From contig JAKUTI010000125.1 of NCBI GenBank assembly GCA_022448765.1, positions 1 to 7,557 on the forward strand: a stretch of 7,557 bases of DNA, in the 5' to 3' direction. Position numbers and translations under genes: made by a program. The stretch comes from Pseudomonadales bacterium. Its GTDB lineage: Bacteria > Pseudomonadota > Gammaproteobacteria > Pseudomonadales > Azotimanducaceae. Below are positions 1 to 7,010 of this stretch, one piece after another (within the stretch, counting starts at the first letter, position 1; each line of letters begins with the position of its first letter). The notes under the pieces were generated by a model that had not been told where the DNA came from, made no database searches, and saw only the letters and a list, made by a program, of their open reading frames with translations.

Positions 1-975
1 CAACGGCTTCAGCAAAATGGATTCTCGGGGATGCTCTTTACCGAGACAAGCCAAGTGCCCTGGATGATGATCTCGGCGGCCGCCATGGCGACCGATGAAC
101 TTCAATTTTCGACTGGAATCGCGGTGGCGTTTCCAAGAAGTCCGATGGTCGCAGCGCAGGTCGCCTGGGAACTCGCTGGTAATACCCAAGGGCGGTTTCG
201 CCTTGGGCTAGGAAGCCAAGTGAAGGGACACATCGTACGTCGTTATGGTGTCCCGTTCGATAAACCGGCACGACGGATGAAAGAATACGTTGAGGCGTTC
301 AAGGCGTGTATTCGGGCGTTTCGAGGTGAAGAGCGTCTTCAATACGAGGGTGATTACTACCGTCTGGACTATTTGCCAGGAACGTGGTCTCCACCAACGC
401 ACACGTACACGGACGTCAAGGTCGACATTGCCGCGGTCGGCCCGTACATGTGCCGAGTCGCGGGAGAAGTTGCCGACGGGATTCATGTGCATCCAATGCA
501 CTCAACGAAGTACATAAAAGAACGGCTATTGCCCGAGTTAGCCATGGGTGCCAAGCGCCGTGCGCGCACGGTTTCTGACGTTGAGCTCATCGTCCCTGTG
601 TTTGTAATTCCTGGAGATTCACCAGAAGAACGTGCCCCGCTTCTGGCGCGCGCACGTTCGCAGATCGCCTTTTATGGATCGACACCAAATTACGCGTTTC
701 AGTTTGATGACTTGGGCTTTGACGGAACCACCGAAAAACTAAATGGACTGATGCGAACGGGTGATATCGCCGGAATGACAGAAATTATCACTGACGAGAT
801 GCTCGATCACTTCACCGTTAGCGGTGGTTGGGATGACGTTGCGGACCTATTAACGACGCGTTATAGCGACTACGCCACCAGGCTGGTGACCTATTTGGCG
901 GGAGAGTCGATTCGGACCGAGCCGTCGAATGTAGCTAAGTGGGGAGAAATCGCTGCGGCGGTACGTGGACGGTGA
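1..975 (+). CDS. LLM-class flavin/F420-dependent oxidoreductase, 5'-truncated by the window edge
   Basis: This is the C-terminal 324 codons of a luciferase-like TIM-barrel oxidoreductase. The reading frame is open from base 1, so the ATG at 31 is internal and the real start lies upstream. Family hallmarks are AVAFPRSP (fragment residues 41-48) and GRFRLGLGSQVKGH (64-77), followed by an RRYG...PARRMKEYVEAF helix. These closely resemble the actinobacterial-type 'probable F420-dependent oxidoreductase' group (the TIGR03617-like branch). In that group roughly 20-25 further N-terminal residues are expected. Members use reduced FMN or F420 to oxidise or reduce small organic substrates; the cofactor and substrate cannot be decided here. 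The gene ends in TGA, and about 70 non-coding bases separate it from the next gene, so it may or may not share a transcript with the lipid genes. The family call is strong; the specific reaction is unknown. Confidence 0.88.
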   Translation, partial: QRLQQNGFSGMLFTETSQVPWMMISAAAMATDELQFSTGIAVAFPRSPMVAAQVAWELAGNTQGRFRLGLGSQVKGHIVRRYGVPFDKPARRMKEYVEAFKACIRAFRGEERLQYEGDYYRLDYLPGTWSPPTHTYTDVKVDIAAVGPYMCRVAGEVADGIHVHPMHSTKYIKERLLPELAMGAKRRARTVSDVELIVPVFVIPGDSPEERAPLLARARSQIAFYGSTPNYAFQFDDLGFDGTTEKLNGLMRTGDIAGMTEIITDEMLDHFTVSGGWDDVADLLTTRYSDYATRLVTYLAGESIRTEPSNVAKWGEIAAAVRGR

Positions 976-1044
976 TGTGAGGTCTTGGGCGCGTTTATAT
1001 AGTATCGATTTGCCGAGTAATCGCGTTATTGGTTGGCGCGAACA

Positions 1045-1875
1045 ATGCCTATGCGAGTGATCGACGCGCAAATCCATCTTTGGGCTCGAGAAACGTCGGA
1101 GCGGCGGTGGCCGGAATACGGTCGATCATACGCCCACGGGCAAGAATTGCTCGCGGAGGAGGCGATTACTCGGATGGACGAGGCGGGCGTCGATGCCGCC
1201 ATCCTGGTGCCTCCGTCCTGGGAAGGGGATCGTAACGACGTATGTCTTGACGCCGCTTTACGTTTTCCGGATCGGTTTGCGGTGATGGGTCGATTTCCCG
1301 TCGAAGTGGTCGCCGAACGAGATCGGCTCGAAACGTGGAGGGAACAAGCCGGCATGTTGGGTATTCGATTAACCTTTCATCATCGATTCCAAAAAGCGTG
1401 GCTTCGTGATGGCACGGTGGATTGGTTTTGGGGTGCCGCCGAGCGCTTGCGGATACCACTGATGTTGTTCGTGCCGGACTCTCTGGTCGAAATCGGGCGC
1501 GTTGCAGAACGATTTCCCGAATTAAGACTGATTCTGGATCACTTGGCTTTGTTTGGGAGATATGACGAACACTTGATGGCGAAGTTGAGCCCGACACTTG
1601 AGCTAGCCCGTTTCCCTAACATCGCGGTAAAAGCGAGCTGCATGCCAAACCTGGTTTCTGAGAAATATCCGTTTCCTAGCTTGCTACCGGTGATTCAAAA
1701 GGTTGTGGGCGCATACGGTCCGGATCGGACATTCTGGGGTTCCGACGTTTCCAGGTTGGAGTGCAGCTGGCGCGAATGTCGATCCTTGTTTACGGAAAAG
1801 TGTAGCTTCCTCAGATCGGACGATCTTGAGTGGATCATGGGTCGTGGCATTCAAGAGTGGTTGCGCTGGAAATGA
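1045..1875 (+). CDS. Amidohydrolase-2 family metal-dependent hydrolase (TIM barrel)
   Basis: A protein of about 276 residues belonging to the amidohydrolase_2 / 2-pyrone-4,6-dicarboxylate lactonase-like superfamily, cytosolic, hydrolysing or decarboxylating an unidentified small substrate. The N-terminal strand reads RVIDAQIHLW, where the usual metal-binding HxH is QxH. PPSWEGDRND follows near residues 57-65. Later come LILDHLAL (His about 166) and FWGSDVSRL (Asp about 234), the expected barrel-end ligand positions. The C-terminal WIMGRGIQEWL helix is characteristic of a subgroup I recognise without a defined function. The ATG at 1045 is chosen because it sits just before the conserved first strand; ATG 1051 and TTG 1033 are alternatives, and none has a convincing ribosome site. 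The stop codon overlaps the start of the acyltransferase (ATGA at 1872-1875), which ties this gene to the lipid operon. Family membership is confident; substrate and role are not. Confidence 0.85.
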   Translation: MPMRVIDAQIHLWARETSERRWPEYGRSYAHGQELLAEEAITRMDEAGVDAAILVPPSWEGDRNDVCLDAALRFPDRFAVMGRFPVEVVAERDRLETWREQAGMLGIRLTFHHRFQKAWLRDGTVDWFWGAAERLRIPLMLFVPDSLVEIGRVAERFPELRLILDHLALFGRYDEHLMAKLSPTLELARFPNIAVKASCMPNLVSEKYPFPSLLPVIQKVVGAYGPDRTFWGSDVSRLECSWRECRSLFTEKCSFLRSDDLEWIMGRGIQEWLRWK

Positions 1876-2885
1876 CTTATCACGAGAGTTCATGGCGCCG
1901 AATCCGAAGACGACTCATGACGATACCCGGAATTTTATTGGCCACCGTCCTTTTAACGATTACAGCTCCGATTTGGGTTTCGTTGTCGGCTGTCATTTCG
2001 CTTTTTCATGGGTTAAGGGGATGTCTGCGTTGTGGTCTATTTTTAGCGGGGTATTTGTGGTGTGAATGCATTGGAATCGCGATCAGTTTTATCATTTGGA
2101 TCCGCTACGGTCTTAATCGAGGTGTGGCTAGTCGGTCGAGGAAGTTCTTACGGGCCAATTTCCGATTGCAGTGTTGGTGGGCGGGTAGTCTGGAACGGTT
2201 GGGTCGACGCATCTTCGGCATTCGATTCGAGGTCTCGGGTAGTGAGGCCCTTAACGGGTCTGGCGTTATCTTAATTCCCCGTCATGCCAGCATCGGCGAC
2301 ACCATTCTGCCAGTGCGTTTGTACGGACAACCCCACGATAGACATCTTAGATACGTTCTCAAACGAGAATTGTTGTTTGACCCATGTCTCGACATTGTTG
2401 GGAATCGCCTGCCTAATTATTTTGTCGATCGATTTTCGGACGATCCTGCACAGGAACGCGACGGCGTTGCCTCTTTGCTAAAGGGACTTTCGCGTTCAGA
2501 AGGCGTCGTGATTTATCCCGAGGGGACGCGGTTTTCGGCAAAGAAACGATCGCATGTTTTACAAAAACTAAAAGGCGAAGATCAACGTCGGGCTCGAGGT
2601 TGGACACACTTGCTTCCACCTAGATACGGCGGGATCCTAGCCTTGCTCCAAGCAAACCCACAATTGGATTTGTTGTTCTGCGCCCACGTTGGGCTTGAGG
2701 GCTCAGCGGATTTTTACTCGTTGATCAATGGATCTTGGGTTAATACGACAATCAAGATTCACTTTTGGCGCGTTCCTTTTGCCGAGATCCCCGAGGATCT
2801 CGACGGCCAGCGAAACTTCATTGTAGAGTCGTGGGACCGAATGCAACACGAAGTGTCGTTGCTGCATTCAGCCGAGGCGGGCTAA
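1872..2885 (+). CDS. PlsC-like membrane glycerolipid acyltransferase
   Basis: A 337-residue membrane acyltransferase of the 1-acylglycerol-3-phosphate acyltransferase superfamily, expected to transfer an acyl group to a lyso-lipid at the inner membrane. The HX4D catalytic motif is RHASIGD (His138, Asp143). The phosphate-binding motif is YPEGTR (residues 215-220), followed by an LPPRYGG segment near 248-254. The N-terminal 80 residues contain two hydrophobic segments (about 17-45 and 55-78), making it longer than the roughly 240-residue PlsC of E. coli and closer to the larger LPLAT/AGPAT-like proteins. The ATG at 1872 forms an ATGA overlap with the preceding gene, so it is preferred over an in-frame GTG at 1830; ATG 1917 is also possible. 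The desaturase follows 16 bases later. The substrate could be phosphatidic-acid precursors or another lyso-lipid. The catalytic class is secure, the exact acceptor inferred. Confidence 0.85.
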   Translation: MTYHESSWRRIRRRLMTIPGILLATVLLTITAPIWVSLSAVISLFHGLRGCLRCGLFLAGYLWCECIGIAISFIIWIRYGLNRGVASRSRKFLRANFRLQCWWAGSLERLGRRIFGIRFEVSGSEALNGSGVILIPRHASIGDTILPVRLYGQPHDRHLRYVLKRELLFDPCLDIVGNRLPNYFVDRFSDDPAQERDGVASLLKGLSRSEGVVIYPEGTRFSAKKRSHVLQKLKGEDQRRARGWTHLLPPRYGGILALLQANPQLDLLFCAHVGLEGSADFYSLINGSWVNTTIKIHFWRVPFAEIPEDLDGQRNFIVESWDRMQHEVSLLHSAEAG

Positions 2886-2895
2886 AGGGTCAATT

Positions 2896-2899
2896 GGAG
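2896..2899 (+). promoter_or_regulatory. Ribosome binding site of the desaturase gene
   Basis: GGAG is the only good Shine-Dalgarno core in the short gap after the acyltransferase stop. It lies only 2 bases before the GTG at 2902, but 5 and 8 bases before the TTG codons at 2905 and 2908. Either of these may therefore be the true initiation codon. An AAAGGG at 2884-2889 lies 12 bases before the GTG and is a weaker alternative. Confidence 0.5.
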
Positions 2900-2901
2900 T
2901 A

Positions 2902-3795
2902 GTGTTGTTGCAAACCATTTTGCGCTGGTTCGATTCTGGTGTGGGGTCGAAGACCGATGATGAGAGTCCCGACTGGAGCCGCCTAGTCCCCTTCATCGCG
3001 CTCCATCTAGCATGTTTTGCCGTTTATTTCGTTGGCATTAGTTGGATCGCCGTAGTGATTGCAGTGGCTTCTTATTTGATCCGGATTTTTGCGATAACTG
3101 GATTTTTCCATCGTTATTTTTCTCACAAAGCTTTTCGAGTTGGGCGGACAACCCAGTTTGTGTTTGCTGCGATCGGAGCTTCCGCGACTCAGCGAGGCCC
3201 TCTCTGGTGGGCGGCCCATCATCGCGCACACCATAGGGAACCCGATACTGATATGGACCCCCACAATGCCCGACGTGGATTTTGGTGGTCACACATCGGT
3301 TGGTTCATGTCGAGCACACATTTTCGGACGCGAACGGAGTTGGTCAACGATTGGCTTAGGTTTCCGGAGCTGGTGTGGTTGGATCGCTTCGATCTTACGG
3401 TTCCCGTTGCCTTGATAATTTTCATGTATCTGCTAGGCGAGTCATTGGCTGGTATGGGAACGGATGGTTGGCAAATCGTCGTCTGGGGTTACGTCGTTTC
3501 GACGGTCGTACTCACTCACTCAACGCTGTGCGTGAATTCAATATGTCATCGCTACGGCAGACGACGTTTTGAGACACGTGACACGAGTCGTAACAACTGG
3601 ATCATGGCGTTGCTCACATTAGGAGAGGGATGGCATAACAATCACCATCGATATGCAGGAAGCGCTCGACAGGGGTTTTACTGGTGGGAGCTGGACTTGA
3701 CGTACTACGGCTTGGTCGTGCTTTCAGCGATTGGATTAGTGGAAGACCTTAAAGGCGTCCCCCAAACCGTCCTTGAAGAGGTTGCCGAGCGGTGA
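2902..3795 (+). CDS. Membrane fatty acid desaturase (stearoyl-CoA / delta-9-type family)
   Basis: A membrane di-iron desaturase of up to 297 residues, expected to introduce a cis double bond into a saturated acyl chain (CoA- or lipid-bound) using O2 and electrons from a ferredoxin- or cytochrome-type donor. All three histidine boxes are present: HRYFSH (70-75), HHRAHH (106-111) and WHNNHH (244-249). NSICH (212-216) supplies the further ligand region known from stearoyl-CoA desaturases. Hydrophobic stretches surround these (about 30-66, 83-95, 165-185 and 190-210). There is no fused cytochrome b5 or ferredoxin domain, so the electron donor must be separate. The start is uncertain (GTG 2902, TTG 2905 or TTG 2908). 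It ends in a GTGA overlap with the flavoprotein gene. The position just before a Cfa-like methyltransferase set suggests that it makes the unsaturated chain they act on; regioselectivity cannot be read from the sequence. Confidence 0.92.
   Translation: MLLQTILRWFDSGVGSKTDDESPDWSRLVPFIALHLACFAVYFVGISWIAVVIAVASYLIRIFAITGFFHRYFSHKAFRVGRTTQFVFAAIGASATQRGPLWWAAHHRAHHREPDTDMDPHNARRGFWWSHIGWFMSSTHFRTRTELVNDWLRFPELVWLDRFDLTVPVALIIFMYLLGESLAGMGTDGWQIVVWGYVVSTVVLTHSTLCVNSICHRYGRRRFETRDTSRNNWIMALLTLGEGWHNNHHRYAGSARQGFYWWELDLTYYGLVVLSAIGLVEDLKGVPQTVLEEVAER
3778..3782 (+). promoter_or_regulatory. Ribosome binding site supporting the GTG start of the flavoprotein
   Basis: GAGGT lies within the end of the desaturase gene, 9 bases before the GTG at 3792. 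Together with the GTGA stop/start overlap it supports GTG as the real start, even though the codon is non-ATG. Confidence 0.55.
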
Positions 3796-5027
3796 ACGTT
3801 GCGGTTGTCGGTGGCGGAATTTCAGGGATTGCGGCGGCTTACTTTTTATCGAAGCGCGTTGACGTGACGTTATACGAAGCCGACATGCGGCTGGGGGGCC
3901 ATACGGACACACACTCGGTCCGACTCAGTGGGCGGACCTTCGCGGTTGATTCGGGGTTTATCGTGTTTAATCGGGTCAATTATCCGAGGTTTAGCGCGTG
4001 GTTGGACACGTTGGGTGTTGCGACGCAGCCGTCCGACATGTCATTTAGTGTGAGTTGCCGAGATTCCGGTTTGGAGTATGGCACGTCGGACCTTTCGAGC
4101 CTGTTCAGCGACCGACGAAATCTGCTCTCCGCGGCCCACTATCGGATGCTCACGGACATTGGCCGGTTTTACCGTGCTGGACCGGCGATGGTGGGAGACG
4201 AGACGGAACAAACGTTGGGTGAATACCTTAAGGCGGGCCGTTATTCGGAACGATTTATTCGTCATCACATCGTTCCGATGTGCGGCGCCCTTTGGTCTCA
4301 GCCGGCGCAGGTAGCCCTGGAGATGCCCTTGTCGCATGTCGTGTCGTTTATGGATCATCACCGCATGTTCCACTTGCGCCGACACGCGTGGCAGGTCGTG
4401 TGCGGTGGATCGAGTTCGTATATCGACGCTTTTTGCACGCGTTTTCCCGGTCAAATCTTGCTCGGCGAGCCCGTACAGCGGATTGTCAGAACCGGGGATG
4501 GGGTGACGGTAAAGAGTGAACGCAGACAACTGCACTACGACGCCGTGTTTCTTGCGTGCCACAGCGACCAGGCTCTTGCCTTGCTGGCTGACGGGAGTCC
4601 AGAAGAACGCGAAGTCTTGGGAGCTTTTTCGTATCGACGCAACCGGACCGTGCTACATACGGATCCGTCATATATGCCTCGTGATCGTCGAACCTGGTCG
4701 AGCTGGAACGCCATGGTAGGAGTCGGAAAAGGGCAGGCATCGGTTACTTACTGGATGAATCGCCTCCAGTCCCTTGATGGCCCAAACCTATTTGTGTCAC
4801 TTAATCCAGCCGATGATCCGGAAGGAGTCGTTGCAGAACGAGAATATGCTCACCCTGTATTCAACGTTGCGGCGCGAAAAATGCAACAACGTCGGGATCA
4901 AATCGATGGCGTCAACAAGACTTATTTTTGTGGGGCGTATTGGGGTTGGGGCTTTCATGAAGACGGGTTTAGTAGCGCACTACGATCGGCGGATCGATTT
5001 GCGTCCGGGCACCAACGTGCTGCATAA
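3792..5027 (+). CDS. FAD-dependent oxidoreductase, COG2907 (amine-oxidase-like) family
   Basis: A 411-residue flavoprotein with an N-terminal Rossmann FAD site, VAVVGGGISGIAAAYFL (GxGxxG at residues 7-12). The acidic residue Glu29 ends the second strand and GGHTDT follows at 35-40. The C-terminal YFCGAYWGWGFHEDGF (378-393) is the closing FAD-contact segment of the family. The protein is full length and has no signal peptide, so it should be cytosolic or membrane-peripheral. COG2907 proteins are repeatedly found beside DUF1365 and Cfa-like genes, and the same order is seen here. Their reaction is not established to my knowledge. A plausible role is oxidation or reduction of a methylated or unsaturated acyl chain, by analogy with methyltransferase/flavoprotein pairs that make methyl-branched fatty acids. 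The start overlaps the desaturase stop (GTGA), and the 3' end overlaps the DUF1365 gene. The family call is strong, the role inferred. Confidence 0.9.
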   Translation: MNVAVVGGGISGIAAAYFLSKRVDVTLYEADMRLGGHTDTHSVRLSGRTFAVDSGFIVFNRVNYPRFSAWLDTLGVATQPSDMSFSVSCRDSGLEYGTSDLSSLFSDRRNLLSAAHYRMLTDIGRFYRAGPAMVGDETEQTLGEYLKAGRYSERFIRHHIVPMCGALWSQPAQVALEMPLSHVVSFMDHHRMFHLRRHAWQVVCGGSSSYIDAFCTRFPGQILLGEPVQRIVRTGDGVTVKSERRQLHYDAVFLACHSDQALALLADGSPEEREVLGAFSYRRNRTVLHTDPSYMPRDRRTWSSWNAMVGVGKGQASVTYWMNRLQSLDGPNLFVSLNPADDPEGVVAEREYAHPVFNVAARKMQQRRDQIDGVNKTYFCGAYWGWGFHEDGFSSALRSADRFASGHQRAA

Positions 5028-5739
5028 CGCGACGTGCGAAGGATGGGTACACCACCGACGCCTGCGGCCTGTCGAACACGAGTTCCGATACGCAGTGGGT
5101 ATGGTCCTAGTCGACATCGATGAGCTGAATAAACTTCCTTGGCCAGGGTTGCCTCTATCGCTTAAGTCCACAGATCTGATGAACGTGGATGGCGACGTCC
5201 GTTTGGCCATCGGCGACTGTCTTTCAAAGGCCGGGTTAGGGCCTTGCGATGGTCGAATCTTCGTGCTTTTGCAGCCCCGTTCTTGGGGTTACTTCTTCAA
5301 CCCGGTGGTTTTTTACTTCTGCTTTGACGGACGAGACCTTGCTGCAATCGTGGGGGAAATCAACAACACGCCTTGGAACGAAAAACATCGATACGTCCTC
5401 GATGCGAGCTCTGAGATCGGTCAAACGGGAGAATTCAACTTCCCAAAAACGTTTCATGTATCGCCGTTCGCGCCAATGGATGTTGAGTACCGTTGGCAAT
5501 TTAAGTTTCGTGGGAACCAAATGGCGATCGACATGAAACTCATTAAGGAAGAAGTCGAACTGTTACGAGCAGGCTTCTCCGCCTCGATCGCTCCGTTAAC
5601 GAGCGTTTCGATGCGGCAATTTTCCTGGCGCTACACCCTACAGAACGCTCTGAGCATGGCCAGGATCTACTACAACGCGCTAGTGCTTTGGTTTAAACGT
5701 GCGCCTTTTTACACGCATCCGAAAGATACGACGCCATGA
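5017..5739 (+). CDS. DUF1365 domain protein
   Basis: A 240-residue DUF1365 protein of unknown biochemical function that typically accompanies COG2907 and Cfa-like genes. Conserved blocks, counting from the GTG at 5017, are CEGWVHHRRLRPVEHEFRY (7-25), RSWGYFFNPVVFYFCFD (88-104), VGEINNTPWNEKHRY (112-126) and KTFHVSPF (144-151). The C-terminal end is near-amphipathic and might associate with the membrane. GTG 5017 is chosen because it places the first conserved block a few residues from the N-terminus, as is usual in the family, and limits overlap with the flavoprotein gene to 11 bases. ATG 4957 would add 20 residues and a 71-base overlap, and TTG 4999 is another option; none has a clear Shine-Dalgarno. 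The stop overlaps the methyltransferase start as ATGA. Family identity is confident; the start is not. Confidence 0.88.
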   Translation: MLHNATCEGWVHHRRLRPVEHEFRYAVGMVLVDIDELNKLPWPGLPLSLKSTDLMNVDGDVRLAIGDCLSKAGLGPCDGRIFVLLQPRSWGYFFNPVVFYFCFDGRDLAAIVGEINNTPWNEKHRYVLDASSEIGQTGEFNFPKTFHVSPFAPMDVEYRWQFKFRGNQMAIDMKLIKEEVELLRAGFSASIAPLTSVSMRQFSWRYTLQNALSMARIYYNALVLWFKRAPFYTHPKDTTP

Positions 5740-7010
5740 ATACGTTGGTAACGAGATCGAGGATCGACAAGATAGGCCCGTGGCGGCGGCTTTTCATACG
5801 CATCCTTGGCAATTTGCAGAAAGGCTGCGTAACGGTCTTGGATGGCGATTTTTCGGTCACTTGCGGTTCGGGAACGCCGAGGGTCCAACTTCGCGTGCAC
5901 GCGCCGCGTTTTTATCGCAGGGTCCTAATGGGGGGATCAGTAGGCGCCGGAGAAGCGTACGTGGATGGGGACTGGAGCACGGATGATCTCGTTTCGCTCG
6001 TGCGATTGATGTCCCTTAACCGCTCGGTAATTGACCGTATCGATGGGGGCTGGATGACGGTCGCCAGGGTATTGGATAGGTGTTCCCATCGCTTGCGAAA
6101 AAACACGCGCTTGGGAAGTCGTCGAAACATTGGCGCGCACTATGACTTGTCCAACGAGTTTTTTGCGTTATTTCTCGACGAACAAATGATGTATTCCTCG
6201 GCCGTATTCGAGCCGGGCGAGCAATCGTTGGAAGTAGCGAGCCGGGCCAAGATAGAGAGAGTCTGCCAGAAGCTTGAATTGGAGGCCGGTGACCACCTTT
6301 TGGAAGTGGGCTCTGGATGGGGTGGCCTTGCCATCTATGCGGCCTCGAACTTCGGTTGTCGGGTGACGACGATTACGATATCGCGCCAGCAGTACGAAGA
6401 AGCGCGACGCCGAGTCAATGCCGCGAACCTAGAGGATCGCATCACTGTTGAGTATCGGGACTACCGCGATGTCGACGGTGTATTCGATAAAATCGTATCG
6501 ATTGAGATGGTCGAGGCTGTTGGGCACGAGTACCTGAAGGGCTATTTCCAGAAACTTGACGCACTGCTGAAACCGGGTGGCATCATCGTTATACAGGCGA
6601 TTACGATCCAGGATTCGCGCTATAGCGAGGCTCTTCACGGAGTCGATTTCATCAAGAAGCACGTGTTTCCGGGTAGTTTTATCCCCTCAATTTCACGTCT
6701 CGTAGAGGCTGCGGCGAGTCGGACCACTATCGTTCTGGTGAATCTCGAAGACTTCGGCGTGGATTATGCGAAGACACTACGGAACTGGCGGGAGCGTTTC
6801 GAACAGTCTCGAGAGCGCGTCCTATCGAACGGTTTTGATGAGGCTTTTATACGCATGTGGCGTTTCTACCTTGCCTATTGCGAAGGAGGATTTCTTGAAA
6901 GAGCCATCAGTGATGTGCAACTGACCTTCGTGAAAAGTGGCTATCGTGGCCAACCGTGGCGGGTTTGTTCCGCGTCGCCAATCCGACCTGGTACAAATGA
7001 AAATTCTTAA
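5736..7010 (+). CDS. Divergent cyclopropane-fatty-acid-synthase family SAM methyltransferase
   Basis: A 424-residue Cfa-family (COG2230) enzyme expected to transfer a SAM methyl group to the double bond of an unsaturated phospholipid acyl chain. It has the N-terminal lipid-binding-like domain (about 40-125), the NIGAHYDLSNEFF entry motif (131-143) and SAM motif I, LLEVGSGWGG (188-197). By manual alignment to E. coli CfaA, Glu260, Ile289 and Tyr344 match Glu239, Ile268 and Tyr317. However, Cys139 is replaced by Ser155 (MMYSSAVF) and His266 by Gln287 (IQAITI). Those two residues belong to the bicarbonate-binding site used in ring closure. The same substitutions occur, as I recall, in the subgroup found beside COG2907/DUF1365, so this is probably a lineage feature and not damage. 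The product may be a methylated rather than a cyclopropane chain. ATG 5736 overlaps the DUF1365 stop, and the 3' end overlaps the DUF2878 gene by 14 bases. Confidence 0.92.
   Translation: MNTLVTRSRIDKIGPWRRLFIRILGNLQKGCVTVLDGDFSVTCGSGTPRVQLRVHAPRFYRRVLMGGSVGAGEAYVDGDWSTDDLVSLVRLMSLNRSVIDRIDGGWMTVARVLDRCSHRLRKNTRLGSRRNIGAHYDLSNEFFALFLDEQMMYSSAVFEPGEQSLEVASRAKIERVCQKLELEAGDHLLEVGSGWGGLAIYAASNFGCRVTTITISRQQYEEARRRVNAANLEDRITVEYRDYRDVDGVFDKIVSIEMVEAVGHEYLKGYFQKLDALLKPGGIIVIQAITIQDSRYSEALHGVDFIKKHVFPGSFIPSISRLVEAAASRTTIVLVNLEDFGVDYAKTLRNWRERFEQSRERVLSNGFDEAFIRMWRFYLAYCEGGFLERAISDVQLTFVKSGYRGQPWRVCSASPIRPGTNENS

Noticed and set aside
985..1003. TTGGGC (985-990) and TATAGT (998-1003) as a sigma-70 promoter before the amidohydrolase
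   Set aside because: The spacer is only 7 bases, far below the 16-18 required, and no other -35-like hexamer sits at the right distance.
1830..1871. In-frame GTG at 1830 as the acyltransferase start
   Set aside because: It would overlap the amidohydrolase by 46 bases and add 14 residues without a membrane or family feature; ATG 1872 gives the ATGA junction seen elsewhere in the operon.
3070..3090. TGATCC, an element of RpoE/ChrR-type promoters that control some Cfa-like clusters, as a promoter
   Set aside because: The occurrences near 3077 and 4814 are inside coding sequence, with no matching downstream element recognised; no such site is visible in the 976-1044 gap.
4041..4562. Antisense reading frame of 173 codons opposite the flavoprotein gene
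   Set aside because: It is a shadow of the GC-biased codon pattern of the real gene; its translation has no recognisable domain and no ribosome site was seen.
4774..5016. Long N-terminal extension of the DUF1365 frame back to 4774
   Set aside because: This stretch lies wholly inside the well-conserved C-terminal part of the flavoprotein, and its translation has no DUF1365 similarity.
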